From the NCBI RefSeq assembly GCF_963678635.1, contig NC_087062.1, positions 95,471,705-95,535,704 of the forward strand: a stretch of 64,000 nt of DNA, read 5' to 3'. Numbering within the stretch: the first letter of the stretch is position 1; every line of letters begins with the position of its first letter. Positions 1 through 10,574 of the stretch are shown one piece after another. The position numbers and the translations under genes are program-made. The notes under the pieces are model-generated. The model saw only the letters and a program-made list of their open reading frames with translations. It was not told the DNA's origin and did not search any database. The stretch is from Symsagittifera roscoffensis (Eukaryota; Xenacoelomorpha; Acoela; Convolutidae).

Positions 1-14
1 TAATTAAATTTGCA

Positions 15-752
15 TTAATAAATCAACATTAGCTTACAAGACGAAGGAACTTGACGTCTCAAAGCTTCTGCCTGAAGCCTATTTTTTATAGCTTTCCGAG
101 CTTTGAGGGGTAAGCGGTTCCGCTTCTTACGTGTCTTAAGGATGTTATGATTAGCACTATAACGGCTTAGAAGGAGGAGAGTCTTTAACTCAAGGGAAGG
201 AGGCTGCTGAAGCTTTTTGTACTTCTCAATTAGTACCTGGTCCTTAGCCTTACGTTTAGAGATATAGTCTTTAACGACGTTCAGAACGGGAATACCTGTC
301 GAACCTAAACTTTCCTCTATATCCTCGGTTCCGTTCCGTCTACAGTATACGATTGCACAAATGTTTTTCCTATACCTTAATAACAAATTGACAAGTTGCT
401 CACTACTCAGCTTGCAGTTAGTGTTACTGCGGTGCCTACTTATCGAGTAATTAATGGCGTCGTGCCAAATTACGAGGTCGTTACGGTGCGACAAGTAGTG
501 ATGAAGGTAGTACTGTATTGTTTTCTGAGAGTCCTTAGCGTTAAAGTTCAAACTTAGACCTGGCTTCGTAAAGCAAGTATCTTTGACGCGCTTCTGGGAC
601 GGAGCGGGAAGTTTTCGGAGCGCGTGATCCAAGGAACTAGCTCCTAGAATGAATACCATACACCTAGGGTACCTATGCGACGGCTTCGTTACGCTTAAGT
701 ACCAATGGGGTTGGAAATTTAAGTAGGTCGGTTGAACTCCAACAACAGACAC
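15..752 (-). CDS. Uncharacterised protein, likely partial (245 codons open)
   Basis: I do not recognise this gene. The frame stays open for 245 codons, but its upstream end is a GTG, not an ATG. The first ATG is about residue 32 (MVFILGASSLD), so either the true start is there or an exon boundary lies upstream. The N-terminal third has a hydrophobic strand followed by GASSLD, then NDLVIWHD near residue 90 and GTEDI near residue 140. This order is loosely reminiscent of SGNH-type hydrolases (small residue-Ser early, N-D later), but that is a weak inference. The C-terminal ~80 residues are strongly basic (RKKRNR, KARKAIKNR), suggesting nucleic-acid contact or a nuclear signal. It ends in TAA at the window edge. 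The flanks are repeats (727-1024), so it may belong to a mobile element. Coding is supported mainly by length in AT-rich DNA. Confidence 0.5.
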   Translation of the reverse strand: MSVVGVQPTYLNFQPHWYLSVTKPSHRYPRCMVFILGASSLDHALRKLPAPSQKRVKDTCFTKPGLSLNFNAKDSQKTIQYYLHHYLSHRNDLVIWHDAINYSISRHRSNTNCKLSSEQLVNLLLRYRKNICAIVYCRRNGTEDIEESLGSTGIPVLNVVKDYISKRKAKDQVLIEKYKKLQQPPSLELKTLLLLSRYSANHNILKTRKKRNRLPLKARKAIKNRLQAEALRRQVPSSCKLMLIY

Positions 753-1024
753 GGAGTAAACCTGAGGTTGAAAGAATTCAACTTAACTCACTTAAAATCA
801 CCGTACCTGACCACTTAACAAAACTGTCACGCAATGAAGTCAATAATCGGACGTGCTGAAACGGCTTTGATTTACTTGAAGCGAACTGGCTTTTAGTTTC
901 ACCAATGGTGGGTGGGGGATCAGGCAAATTAGTTAAGTTCCAACAACCCACGCGGAAAAAACCTGAGGATGAAAAAACTCAACTGAATTTGCCTGATATT
1001 TCGCTACCAGACCACTTAACATAA
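727..1024. repeat. Pair of ~95-bp diverged direct repeats
   Basis: Two segments, about 727-818 and 912-1021, share the blocks TCCAACAAC, AAACCTGAGG and GACCACTTAACA in the same order and spacing. A weaker related block (ACTCAATCTGCCTGG) occurs near 1897. They flank the upstream end of the 15-752 ORF, so they could be terminal repeats of an old element. No target-site duplication was identified. Confidence 0.5.
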
Positions 1025-1030
1025 GGTTGG

Positions 1031-1520
1031 TGTCATCTTACAGCACAGTTTCGCAGAATTCTGGAGACGTTTTGAGGATTTTTTGGCAATTTTTTTTTAC
1101 TTTTTTCACAAAATTTTCGGAAAATTTTGGTCAGCAGGTTCGAGTCATAAACCAATCCAAAAAAACTAGTCCAGTATCTCTTGTCTATTTTCCGATTTCA
1201 CGGATTAATATTTTGTTCACAAATATCCAAAAAATTTTGGTGTCGAGAAAAAATGTCAAGTCAGTTTGTCTATGTACCGACTGTAAGATATTTCAGTTCA
1301 ACGGAACTGTCCAAAAATTTTGGGTATTGAGAAAAATTACCGGGGGCTAGCTTGCGGGAAAATTTCTAGCATATATGACATCGTATATAAATTTAAAGCA
1401 CGAATGGAGAGTTTTAAAAGTTTTGGAAACTTCTTACAGTTTTTAATTGGAGATTGGCGACACCGGGAAAAAATCCAAAACTTCGGGTGTCGAGAAAAAC
1501 ACAGCTCAAAAGTCCAGAAG
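1031..1520. repeat. Non-coding AT-rich DNA with a degenerate recurring motif
   Basis: No gene is seen. The motif CCAAAAATTTTGGG followed closely by GAGAAAAA recurs in diverged form near 1225, 1310 and 1470. Short ORFs here are low-complexity and look spurious. Confidence 0.4.
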
Positions 1521-1529
1521 TCAACAATC

Positions 1530-1877
1530 AGGACACCTGAAGAGGCCTCTCTTCCTTCAGTCTGCTCTTTCGCCTGTCGGCTTACAGGCTCCTCGTCCAA
1601 CTGCACACCTCCAGTTTTGGGCAATGAGAATATGCCGACGACTTTTGAACAGCTTCGACAGTGAGCTGTCGGCCAGTAGGCAGAGTGTCTCGAAGCGCAG
1701 TCTGTCCTTGTTCTTCTCCAGGAGTCCGGGGGCGGAATAGCTTACTGGACCTGCGTAGTGTCTCACCGTGAACTGCAGCTGCCTCAGTCTGTCCGAAAGG
1801 AACGCCTCACTCTCCCAGTGCACTTGACTCGCCTTCTCCAAAAAGGAACTGTCACTCGCCTTCAAAAACCGAAGCTC
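1530..1877 (-). pseudogene. Myosin motor-domain fragment (exon or pseudogene)
   Basis: On the minus strand the frame reads a recognisable piece of the myosin head: SSFLEKASQVHWESEAF, then FTVRHYAGPVSYSAPGLL, then EKNKDRL and SSLSKLFKS. This matches the conserved order F-x-HYAG-x-V-x-Y-x-(G)FLEKN-x-D-x-L ... S-x-L-LF that precedes loop 2 of the ATP-driven actin motor. The fragment spans roughly 75 residues and is clearly richer in GC than its surroundings. After SKLF the frame appears to break. A second minus frame (1530-1624) keeps GC-rich coding-like sequence rich in Glu, Arg and Gln, possibly loop 2. The canonical Gly of GFLEKN is Leu here. No P-loop, switch or neck exons are visible nearby, and the next ORF leftward is unrelated. 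It is therefore either one exon of a widely spaced gene or a dispersed relic. Class is not assignable. Confidence 0.65.
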
Positions 1878-1929
1878 CACTCAGGTGGATCAAAACTCAA
1901 TCTGCCTGGTAAATTCAACGATTTGACCG

Positions 1930-2420
1930 CAACACCACTGACGCCTTTTAACAGGGAGTAATGAATGTGCTTTAATAACACTGGTGAAAATTAACAAATC
2001 GTCTTAATAGACTTGAGCTGCTCACAGATACCAAAACACTGTGCGCGTTTATCGGCTGAACTGTGCGTGTCTCTCGTGCAAATGCTTGAATAACGGTCCC
2101 TTGTGGGGTGCCAAAATATGCTCGCTCTAATCTCCAAAAACTGATCCAAATGCGTAAATTAGTAAGAGATATTTTTCGGTAAATAACTCAGGCAAATAGA
2201 TAAATTTCGACATTCTCTATCGATCAAAAACATCATATAACTTTTTATCATCTGTTCGTTTTTGGTACAAATCGGCGCAAGCTAGCCACAAGAACCGGTC
2301 GGTAATGTCCTTGAGACAGATTGCTCTTTTTGGCGGTCAGTCTCAATCAAGGCTGAACCGAACTAGAACCAAAAAACAGTTAAAATAGGATATTACCCCC
2401 GTTTTTAATATATTAATACA
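1930..2420. other. Non-coding interval, nothing recognised
   Basis: No open frame of note, RNA gene or clear repeat is seen between the myosin fragment and the tRNA-like relic. Confidence 0.4.
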
Positions 2421-2421
2421 T

Positions 2422-2505
2422 GGGCAGGTGGGGGACTCGAACCTGCGTCGACTGTTATTTCACACATATAATCGGCGTTAGCTTAGGCCACTCGGCCAAC
2501 TGTGC
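2422..2505 (-). pseudogene. Class II (Leu/Ser-type) tRNA-like relic
   Basis: The minus strand carries a good A box (TGGCCGAGTGG) and B box (GGTTCGAGTCC) spaced as in a long-variable-arm tRNA, about 84 nt in total. Acceptor ends (GCACAGT against ACCTGCC) and the T stem pair badly, and no clean anticodon stem can be drawn, so the anticodon is unclear. It is most likely a tRNA pseudogene or the head of a tRNA-derived SINE. Immediately beyond its 5' end the 15-mer ATGCATCTATACTCT is repeated twice (2516-2552). Confidence 0.5.
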
Positions 2506-2579
2506 TTATTTTGTATGCATCTATACTCTTGTTTCATATGCATCTATACTCTACATTTGCATTGCAACACTACCAGAAT

Positions 2580-2622
2580 AAACAGGCATACGAATCTATA
2601 AATACGAATCTATAAATACGAG
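2580..2622. repeat. Short tandem repeat, 16-bp unit
   Basis: The unit GAATCTATAAATAC occurs in direct tandem about two times. Confidence 0.5.
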
Positions 2623-3735
2623 AATACATACAACAACTTTTAAAACCTAACTACAAAGTTGTATCCTACTAAGTGTACCTCGTTCTCATTTGCGGTTTTT
2701 ATCGCGTTAATTTATTGTCAATATAGAGCCAATTTTGGAAATGTTTAAAGTTGAAATCAATGAAGCTGAGAAAAACTACGAAAAGTGTTCAGACACAAAA
2801 AACAAAATTTTTTTGGTTGAAATATGGGGGTAACTTTTGAGTGAAACACAAGATTCTTATATCAAGTAATAGTTAAACCCCTTTCAATATTGATTTTCAG
2901 CCCATTTTGCTAGAAAAAAAATCAGCAATGAATCCTTTCTCGCAAAATCCTTCTCAACAAATTATTTAACAAATGATGCAATGCACTTTCAGTTTGATGT
3001 TTTGTCAGTTAGATACAGGGTTTGTATGATGAACTCGAAGCATAATATAGATTTTCACTTGTTTTATTGCGATCATACTATGTATAAACAAAAATTTTAA
3101 TATTTTTTTTCCAGAAAACAAATATTTAGACTAGTTTTCATTTCAAATTTCTTGTATTTGTTTCTAGCAACTCATTTTTCGGAGAATGCGTTTTCTTCGG
3201 AGATGTTAAGTATTTTTTGCAAATCTTTCTTTTTCATAGCCCAAATGAGGAATTGCTTAAATCAGAAACTAAAGACAAAGCAGATGAAAGTTGTGATAAA
3301 AAATGAACTTTCCGAGATAAGGTTGTCGGTTTTTATAGGAGTACCGCGACCCAATTTTTTTTTGAATAGCACGACCCACAAAAAATTATCTGCGATCAGT
3401 GCAATCAATTGAAATTAACCGCAACGGCCGCGACTAAAACAAATAACGGCAACCGGCGCCAACGAAGCAAAATCAACCACGACTGGTGCGAAATGCGCAA
3501 CTGTTGCATACTTTGCTACAAATATTTAACTCAGAGACGAAGTATGAAAAGGCAAAAAAGAAAGAAAAACTAATTAAAAACTCTGATATGTGCCGGAGTT
3601 GAAATCCCGACTTGGAGATTAAAGTCACATGTCCTAGCATCTGCGCCATATCACACTTCAAATATTACATATCCACTAGGAGCCCATTTAAAACTGGAGG
3701 TCCTGTTTGATAAAAAAATTTTAAAATGAGCGGAA
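2623..3735. other. AT-rich non-coding interval
   Basis: Only short low-complexity frames are seen. I support no gene here. Confidence 0.4.
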
Positions 3736-3739
3736 GCGA

Positions 3740-4385
3740 AACAACTTTGTTCTCTTACAAATTTTAGGGTATAGGCGCTTTGACGAGAAAATATTTAGCG
3801 CACGCTCTTTCGGTTGAACAATTATTCTGAGTTTAGGCAGGTAAAATTTCCACAGAAGTCCCCAGAAATACTCTGAGTTTCAATACATAGATATCTGTCA
3901 GTCCAAAATTAAATTTCCTAAAAATTTAGGGCGTAGCTGCTTATGCAGTAGAAAAAACCTTACTCCTGTTTTTTGTATCAAATCTTTTATCTCAGATTAG
4001 GCAGGGTAGTTGTCGAGAAAAATTTCTAAAACACAGGCAAAATTTCAAACAAACGTTCGTTTTTCATCAAAAATTTAGGACGTCACCAGTTGCGCAACCA
4101 AAGTTCACAAAATCTGCGTTTTCGATTTAGCCATTAACCTGAGATTTAGCAGTGTAGTTTTCGAGAAAAAGAAAAAGTTTAAAAAAAATTCAAAGTTTCA
4201 AAATTTGAACGTTTTCTCATGTCAAAACGCTTTTTGCGAAACGCTCCATGTAAAAACGCTCAAACCGAAGTGAGGGCGTACCAGCTTGTGCAGGGGAGAT
4301 CCTCAGAATCAGATTTTTGATTGAACACCTAATCTCAAATTTTTCTAGGTAGTTTTTCGAGAGTAAAACAAAACAAGACTGCTCG
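3740..4385. repeat. Degenerate ~150-180-bp tandem repeat, about four units
   Basis: Four diverged blocks share the order: AAATTTAGGGCGTA-like start, a CAG/GCGCA stretch, then TCTCAGATTAGGCAG-like, then GTAGTTTTCGAGAAAAA-like end. The ends fall near 3860, 4025, 4165 and 4365. Divergence is high, so this is an old array. Confidence 0.45.
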
Positions 4386-5175
4386 TATCAGGGCGAAGCC
4401 CTGAATGTTCCGATTGCCTTTTAAGGTTTAATGGAGCAGTAATAACATTAATAAAAAATTATTAACAGTAATAAAAAATTAAATGTAATAAAATTTAACA
4501 AATTTTTTTTTTAAATTTGAAATTTTTTATGAAAATCATCCACCCACACGCCATTTAAAGTACAAAAAGATAGATTTAGCTCCTTGTAACCAATCAATCA
4601 TGCCAAATAAGCTTCTTTTAACCAATTTGGAACGATTTTAAGACGGATTAACTCTCCGCTTACGCGTTAATAGCGCGAAATATATCTCGCGTTAATTGTC
4701 CCAAATTGGCCAAAATGGCAATCTTTAAACCCCCATAACTTTACGAAAAATGATCACAGGTAAAATATCTTTTCAAACTTGAGCTCAGGACAACAATACC
4801 TTTTGAATGATATAAAAAAATTCCGTCAAAAATGGCTAGTTAAAAAGTCGAAATTTGTCTGAAGAAAAAAAACCCACCCCGAGCACAAATATTCCGTTAC
4901 TTTCGTATCGAAAGTCGGAACAATAAAGGGTCAAAAATTACACCCCCAATGATACTTTCGAAAGTCATAGAACGTTCGGTATCTTCATTGATTTCTTCTT
5001 CTGAAAATTGACCAAGAAATTCTCTGAAAAAATTGTACTTTTTTGCGAAAAAACGAAAATTTTATAATCTCCTCTAATAAAAATATTAGAGACATTTTCA
5101 GACTCAGAGGATACGCGGTATTACACAAACAAAAAACAACGAAAGTTCAAAAAATCATGCATTAAGCCACTATAA
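4386..5175. other. AT-rich non-coding interval with small inverted repeats
   Basis: A short imperfect inverted pair (CCAATTTGGAAC near 4621, GTCCCAAATTGG near 4699) flanks the GCGTTAATAGCGCG palindromic stretch. TAATAAAAAATTA is repeated near 4450. No gene is supported. Confidence 0.35.
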
Positions 5176-5179
5176 CGTG

Positions 5180-5720
5180 GAACATTTTTTTAATCAATGA
5201 AAAATCAGCAAATCAATTACTATAGGTAATTGCGGTACACTAACAAGAAAACAAAACCAGGATTTTCTTATTAATAACGCCTTCAAAACTGTTTGACTGA
5301 AAATTGCTTTTTGTTTGATCGAAAACTTATGAATTTTTAATACAAAAATCTAGCATTTTGGAATCACGACTAAAACGGATTGAATGTGATACTAAACTAT
5401 CTCCCGAAACTCTACACCTTAGTTCTTCTCTCCCCTATTAGTACCGTTGCAACTAAAATTCAATGAAGCAACTCAATTACTATGGGTGAATGAGGTATGC
5501 TAAGATGCAAATAAAATTGGATGTTTCCTAATAATAGCTATAATGTTCTGAAAGTTTTTCGAAGAAATTTGATTGAATTTTTTTATTGAAAATGAAATCA
5601 ATCTGAAAAACAAAATACTGAAATCTTATTATAAATGAACATTTTTTTTCTGAAATACCAATACAAAGTTGGGACGTTTTGAAATCAATACCGAAAAAAC
5701 CTGAATATTATACCAAAATT
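5180..5720. repeat. Diverged ~280-bp direct duplication
   Basis: Segments starting near 5208 (CAATTACTATAGG) and 5473 (CAATTACTATGGG) share ordered blocks (GGTAYRCTAA, GGATTTTCTTA/GGATGTTTCCTA, TTGATYGAA). The duplication is old. Confidence 0.35.
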
Positions 5721-6590
5721 GATCTCCAATAAACTTTTTAGAAGGATTTCAAAATTTTTCAAAATAATCTACGCTTTACTTTTTCTCCCCCTACAAGTAT
5801 ATCTGGAACACAAATTTTTTGAATTTACAAAGAGCAGCTTCACTTGTGTTTAATTTATTGCAGTAAACTATTTTGTTTCAAACAAGGCGAGTAATCACGC
5901 AATTTGCTCTTGCATTTATTAGTCGTCTAATTATTAGTTCTTGACTCTTCTGCTAGAATCTCCCAATCCCTGCCGGTAGTTTTTGATTATAGTAAGCATA
6001 TCTGCAAATAGACAAAAAACACAAATTCAAAATTATTAAATTAGCTAGCAAAGAAACGTCAGGGAACAAAAAATAGGATTCTGAAAGCACAAAAGAGAAA
6101 ACTGTAAATAAATGAAAAGTAAAAGAACAGGTTTAGAACCAGTGAAGCCCTCGTCAGCGATTCGACCACCTCGCAACTCAAACGGTCATTCCTTCGGTAC
6201 TATTTTATGACAAACATTTTCAACTGATCAAGCTAAGAAAAATAGACGCCATATCTTCTTAATTTGAGGGGGAGCGAGCGCCAAATAATCGTATTTTTTT
6301 TTTGCCAAAAACTTCCAAAAATTGCCCGAAAATGGCATGTTGATTTGTTTTCAAAAATTTGCCTGCGTCGCTGAAATTTATGTTATAATAGGTCCTTTCT
6401 TGTATTCTGGGAATGCTCGGAAAATCAATAGGCAGGAAAAAAAAGTAGACAAAATTTAAAAATATTTTTATGAAAATCCGCCGCGCCTCTCGAAAAAATA
6501 CAGATCCGCCCCTGAACATGGCACTACCATTGCTGGCTCGCATGTGTATAAAAATATAGTTCATAGAATTGGCGATTGCAAAAGTTTAAC
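5721..6590. other. AT-rich non-coding interval
   Basis: A 101-codon minus frame (6259-6564) is low-complexity and phenylalanine-rich. I do not accept it as a gene. Confidence 0.35.
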
Positions 6591-6594
6591 CGCA

Positions 6595-6715
6595 AAAATT
6601 GAAAGGGTATGGAGCGAGAATGGAAAGGGTAGGGGGCAAAAACTGGAAGAATAGGGGGCGAAAATGGAAAGGACAGGGGCGAAAACTGAAAGGGTAGGGG
6701 CAAAAGTTAGGTGAA
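6595..6715. repeat. G-rich minisatellite, ~22-bp unit, five to six copies
   Basis: Diverged copies of GAAAGGGTAGGGGGCGAAAA run head to tail on the plus strand. Repeated G-runs of three to five make this a candidate G-quadruplex tract about 230 bp upstream of the 6947 ORF. Confidence 0.75.
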
Positions 6716-6946
6716 ACGATTAAGTTACAAAATGAAGTGTTTTTCTAAGATTAAAACATTTTTTTTTGCATAGCTATCCAAATGGAGAGTTCATGAAACT
6801 CAGAAACTGCGAAAAAAATTTACCGCAGTTTTTGACTAAGTTAGCCAAGATTCGAATCAAAAGTCAATTTTTCGGCGCCAAAAACTATCAGAAGTCTTGA
6901 GGCTCAAATTATTTTAAGCTCTCTTTAGATAACGCTAACTCGTTGA

Positions 6947-7753
6947 ATGTCTTCCAGATTTTTCGCAATTTTCTATTTAATAATTGGGATTTGCTACCCA
7001 AAAGATCAACAACAAAAGGATTTTAAAATTGGAGACCAAAAGTTGAACCTACAAACAATGCACCAAAAATCTGGGCCAAGAATTGACGCTGATCTCAACA
7101 CAACTTTTGATGGCAATGAAAGCAAAATCATTCAAGATGAAAAAAATATGACTACAACTGTCTTCTCAGTATCAACACAGTTCAAAGAATCCAAAGCGCC
7201 TGTAGTAACCAATGCAAAACCTGATAACAAAACATCTAACGATTCTGTACTTTCTGGTGGTGACAACGTTACTAGCATTTCCCCCAATGGAACTACGCCG
7301 GATCCAGATACTAGTCTATTGAAGCGAATCATTTTGGAATACTTGCGCAACAGAAGCGATGGCGACTGCTTTGCGAAAATCAGTTTTGATTCATGGATAA
7401 TCTACAACGAATCCAAGATTTTGTGTCAGTGCCTTCAAGACTTGACTCACAACTCCTATTTGTCGTCATATTTAAGCTGCTGCCATACATGGGCGGAGCG
7501 TGTCATATTAGACACGGTAAAGTTGATACGGAATCTTAAAAAATCTGGTACAAATTTGAGCAATGAAAAAATTTGGATTAAAGTTGAAGATGTTTTTGAA
7601 GCTGAAAGGCCAGCACGAATTGAGATGGCGAGGTGTGTTTACGACATGCGAAGTATGACTCTGAACAGAAAGTCATTTTCAATCAAGATCCAACCGGACT
7701 TTTTCATTGAAATTTTAATTACAGAGATGTTTGTTGTGTGGTTATTTTGTTAA
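6947..7753 (+). CDS. Putative secreted protein, cysteine-containing, unknown family
   Basis: The 268-codon frame starts with an ATG and a typical secretion signal: MSSRFF then a hydrophobic core (AIFYLIIGICY) before KDQQQ. Residues ~25-120 are polar, rich in Thr, Asn, Asp and Lys, and contain several N-x-S/T sites (NTT, NES, NMT, NKT, NVT, NGT), as expected of a glycosylated linker. Residues ~125-235 form a compact, helix-like region with Cys in the pattern DGDC, LCQC, SCCH and MARC. This suggests disulphide bonding in the secretory pathway or outside the cell. I do not recognise the family. The last ~20 residues are very hydrophobic (IEILITEMFVVWLFC) and could be a membrane anchor, or translated intron if a donor lies near 7670. 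The CTTCCAG at 6951-6957 could alternatively be an acceptor. Ends in TAA. Confidence 0.6.
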   Translation: MSSRFFAIFYLIIGICYPKDQQQKDFKIGDQKLNLQTMHQKSGPRIDADLNTTFDGNESKIIQDEKNMTTTVFSVSTQFKESKAPVVTNAKPDNKTSNDSVLSGGDNVTSISPNGTTPDPDTSLLKRIILEYLRNRSDGDCFAKISFDSWIIYNESKILCQCLQDLTHNSYLSSYLSCCHTWAERVILDTVKLIRNLKKSGTNLSNEKIWIKVEDVFEAERPARIEMARCVYDMRSMTLNRKSFSIKIQPDFFIEILITEMFVVWLFC

Positions 7754-8140
7754 ACTCGGTTAATCGACAAAATCAAACAAATAGCGATTTTCACGGTATG
7801 ATTTCAAGAAAACAACAGAATAAAAGCAACATTTACAAACTAAAGCCTTAAAATGGTAAATGGTCAATAGCTTTCAAGAAACATATTTTAACCATAAATT
7901 TTGAATCCATTTTCAATTTTGTTTCCTTGTACTAAATGATTTTATGATTTAAAGTGTATGATGATAAAGAATGAAAAATACTTGACAAAGTTTTGGGCAA
8001 GATTTTGAAGCGTAAATCAATGCCTTGAAATGACTATGCGAATAGTTTTTGTGGGTTATAAAAAAATTGCCGTTTCCGAGGTCCTGCTTTTATGCGAGAT
8101 CCTCGCGGCTAAAGTTTGCTACCTCCAGACTATCGCGATC
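7754..8140. other. Non-coding interval after the secreted-protein ORF
   Basis: AATAAA at about 7819 could be a polyadenylation signal for the upstream ORF. Nothing else is seen. Confidence 0.3.
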
Positions 8141-8790
8141 AAAACTTGATATTTTCAGACTTCAGCAACTGCCGAAAAGCGACCGAACAAAAGTAATGCC
8201 TTTTTGTTAAGAAACAATGAATTAACGGAAAATAGACCACTTCATTGACTTTTTTGAGCTTAACAGCTCCTTCGAGAAAATGCAAGAGAACTTGGGAAAA
8301 GGTAAGACCGAAATGAAAGAAACATAGCCAATTGACAGTTGGAAAAAGTAAATGAACGCAAAGAAACAGAAAAACAAACTGAATTGTTGTTTGAAAAAAT
8401 TTCAGCTTTCGAATGTTAGAAAAAAGATATATGGCTTTTAGATCTTTCAATTTCGCGAAAAAATTTTGATATGTACTTTGATAAAACTGGAGCAATAACT
8501 AAAAAATATTTTTCGCTGGAAAATCTGATAATTTGATTCCATTTTCGATTATAGAACAATATAACTTTTCGCTGTTCAATAATGGATTTTGCCTTTCTAT
8601 AAGCAAAATAAATAAAGTAAACTGAAAAAGAAATCAAAATTCAAACCGCGATTTATCAAAATTGAGCGTGATCAAAAATTAGGACAATTTTTCGAAAAAT
8701 AAAAGACGAAAAATTTCCCAATACCTACATAGGAGTACTCACTACGTTCATTACTATTACTCTTAGAAGTAGAGCGGTACCTCACTTTTC
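8140..8790. repeat. Dispersed repeat family, copy 1
   Basis: Shares ordered blocks with 14.16-14.87, 17.31-18.02, 28.92-29.35 and 36.23-36.63 kb: AGCCAAYWGACAGTTGGAAA, AACTGGAKCAATA, CTGTTCRATARTGGA, and an end block resembling TATTCACTACGTTCATTACT. Orientation is the same as the 14- and 17-kb copies. No protein is encoded, so it is probably a non-autonomous element. Confidence 0.5.
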
Positions 8791-8799
8791 ATTGATGCA

Positions 8800-10190
8800 A
8801 AAAAAATTCTAATTCATAAAAATGGTAGCCGGTTACAGTGCCAGTAACACAGAATTTTCAGAGCATAGTCTCAAAAAATATTCAAAAACTTTTTTTTTCA
8901 AATCAGTGTCGTCTTTTCTGCGTGCTGTTATGAAAAGATCTAAACAAAAAAATAGAGAATTTGCAGAATTTTTTATTGAATTTTTGAAACCTTTGATTGT
9001 CAAAACAGCGCTAAAAATTCTGAAACTAACTTTATTTGATTAAAACAAAGTTTTTTCTGCTTAAATTAAGCATAAATAAGCTATTGTAATCCAGCATGCT
9101 CAGCTTATTAGCTCGAAATTTGTCCAAAAATTGAAAGCACACTGAGAAATTTTTTAATTTAGTTTGCCCCACCCATGAAAGGGGTTTAATACGAAATATC
9201 ATTCGACCCATTTCGATGATTATTTGTGATACCTGATTTAGTGTGGAAAACAAAAAGCAAAAAAAGACTATAACACACGCGACAATGAAACTTTTCCCCA
9301 TTTTTAAATTGGTCGAAACAAAAATGTGCCATGAGACATTGTTTGTTCTGACTTTCGAAGTAAGTAACGGAATGTATACTCATCGGGTAGTTTTCCAGAT
9401 TTTTGAAGAAAAGGAGGAAAATATGAGTTTGGAGTGGCTTTTTCAGATTAATTTGTGAAAGACGCTGAAAAAAAGTTGTGGAGTTGGGATCAATCCTGGA
9501 CTTATCAATTCCAGATGCGGGTATGCTCTGCGCAATACTAAACACTCTTTGCGTTGATACTATAGCTGGAAATATAAGAAACATCATGAAATGCCAGTAT
9601 GTAGCTTAGGGTTAAATTTCAAGCGTTATAATAATTATAATTTTACTGATTATGACAATTGAAGTTTGATATCGATAGTCCGAAATCTCTTGTCATCGAA
9701 AACTTTCTTACAAGAGCTGTTCAAGACCAGTTAATGGGCGGTCGGAGCGTTGCCTTGATACGAGCAGTTTTAACTTTTACGATGTTGAAATTTTTTTCTA
9801 AATTCAGGCGTGAAATGATTTGAAAATTATCTATTTCGCGCATTTATCTACACCCCCGTAAAATCAAAACAAAATTAGCTGGTTGCGATATTTATTCTTA
9901 GTATTGATTTAAAATCCGGGCTTTAAAATTCAATTACATAGCACAACATATAGTGTTTGTTTTTGATACTTAAATGCATGCAGTTTCAAAATGTGAACTA
10001 AATGCAAAAGTAATCAACAACTTCAGAAAGTCAATGAATTATGTAGTATTATTTCAGCATTTTAACAAAACTCAGCCCAGAAAAAGATGAACAGAAAATT
10101 CAGTCTGTTTTTTCTCGACACGCAGGGAAAACCAATTATTTTTTCAAATGCACAAATCACGACTAAGAAATCTTTCAAATACTAAAACAA
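8800..10190. other. Mostly non-coding; one weak exon candidate near 9445-9575 (minus)
   Basis: On the minus strand TATATTTCCAG is followed by ~40 open codons of balanced composition (STQRVFSIAQSIPASG ...), which could be an exon. No partner exons or domain are visible, so it is not called as a gene. The rest is AT-rich without recognised content. Confidence 0.25.
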
Positions 10191-10221
10191 CTTATCGCAA
10201 TGGAAAGAACCTCCCGTGTTC

Positions 10222-10573
10222 AGGATTGAAAAATCTGATGATTAAATCCTCCCGCAATTTAAAGTAAATATCGTGATGGTGACTATTCTTGTATTTGACT
10301 TTAACGTTTTGGTAGATCTTAGAATCAACAAGAGTATGAAAAGAAGTTAACTCGAAAACAAGATTGCACAAATTCCAAAAAAAAGCTATTGAACTAAGGT
10401 AGCCTCTCAACCCCTGTAGGAAAAGGTATCGAATAAGTGAGGTACGGAATTACACCCCACCCCAAGAGTGAGGTACAGATGCAATTCCACCCCAACTAAT
10501 GAATAAGACAAGGAACACTACCCTGTGTGTAGTACCCTACTACCCCCTCCCCCTCAACCGAAGGCCTTATTAT
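10222..10573 (+). repeat. Left LTR of BEL/Pao element (diverged)
   Basis: Shares an ordered series of blocks with 12924-13150: CTGATGATTAAAT, CTCCCGYAATT, TTTTGGTAGATC, GAGTRTGAAAAGAAGTT and ACCGAAGRCCTT. The copies have diverged by many substitutions and the left copy carries extra C-rich sequence. Exact ends are uncertain. Confidence 0.6.
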
Positions 10574-10574
10574 T

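Noticed and set aside
1027-1740. Plus-strand frames overlapping the myosin fragment
   Set aside because: Low-complexity or antisense to the myosin-like frame.
2422-2505. Functional tRNA-Leu/Ser
   Set aside because: Acceptor and T stems do not pair, so it was recorded as a relic.
9186-9587. 133-codon minus frame with a hydrophobic start
   Set aside because: The 'signal peptide' is probably an intron end (TATATTTCCAG). Only ~40 codons look coding and there is no supporting neighbour.
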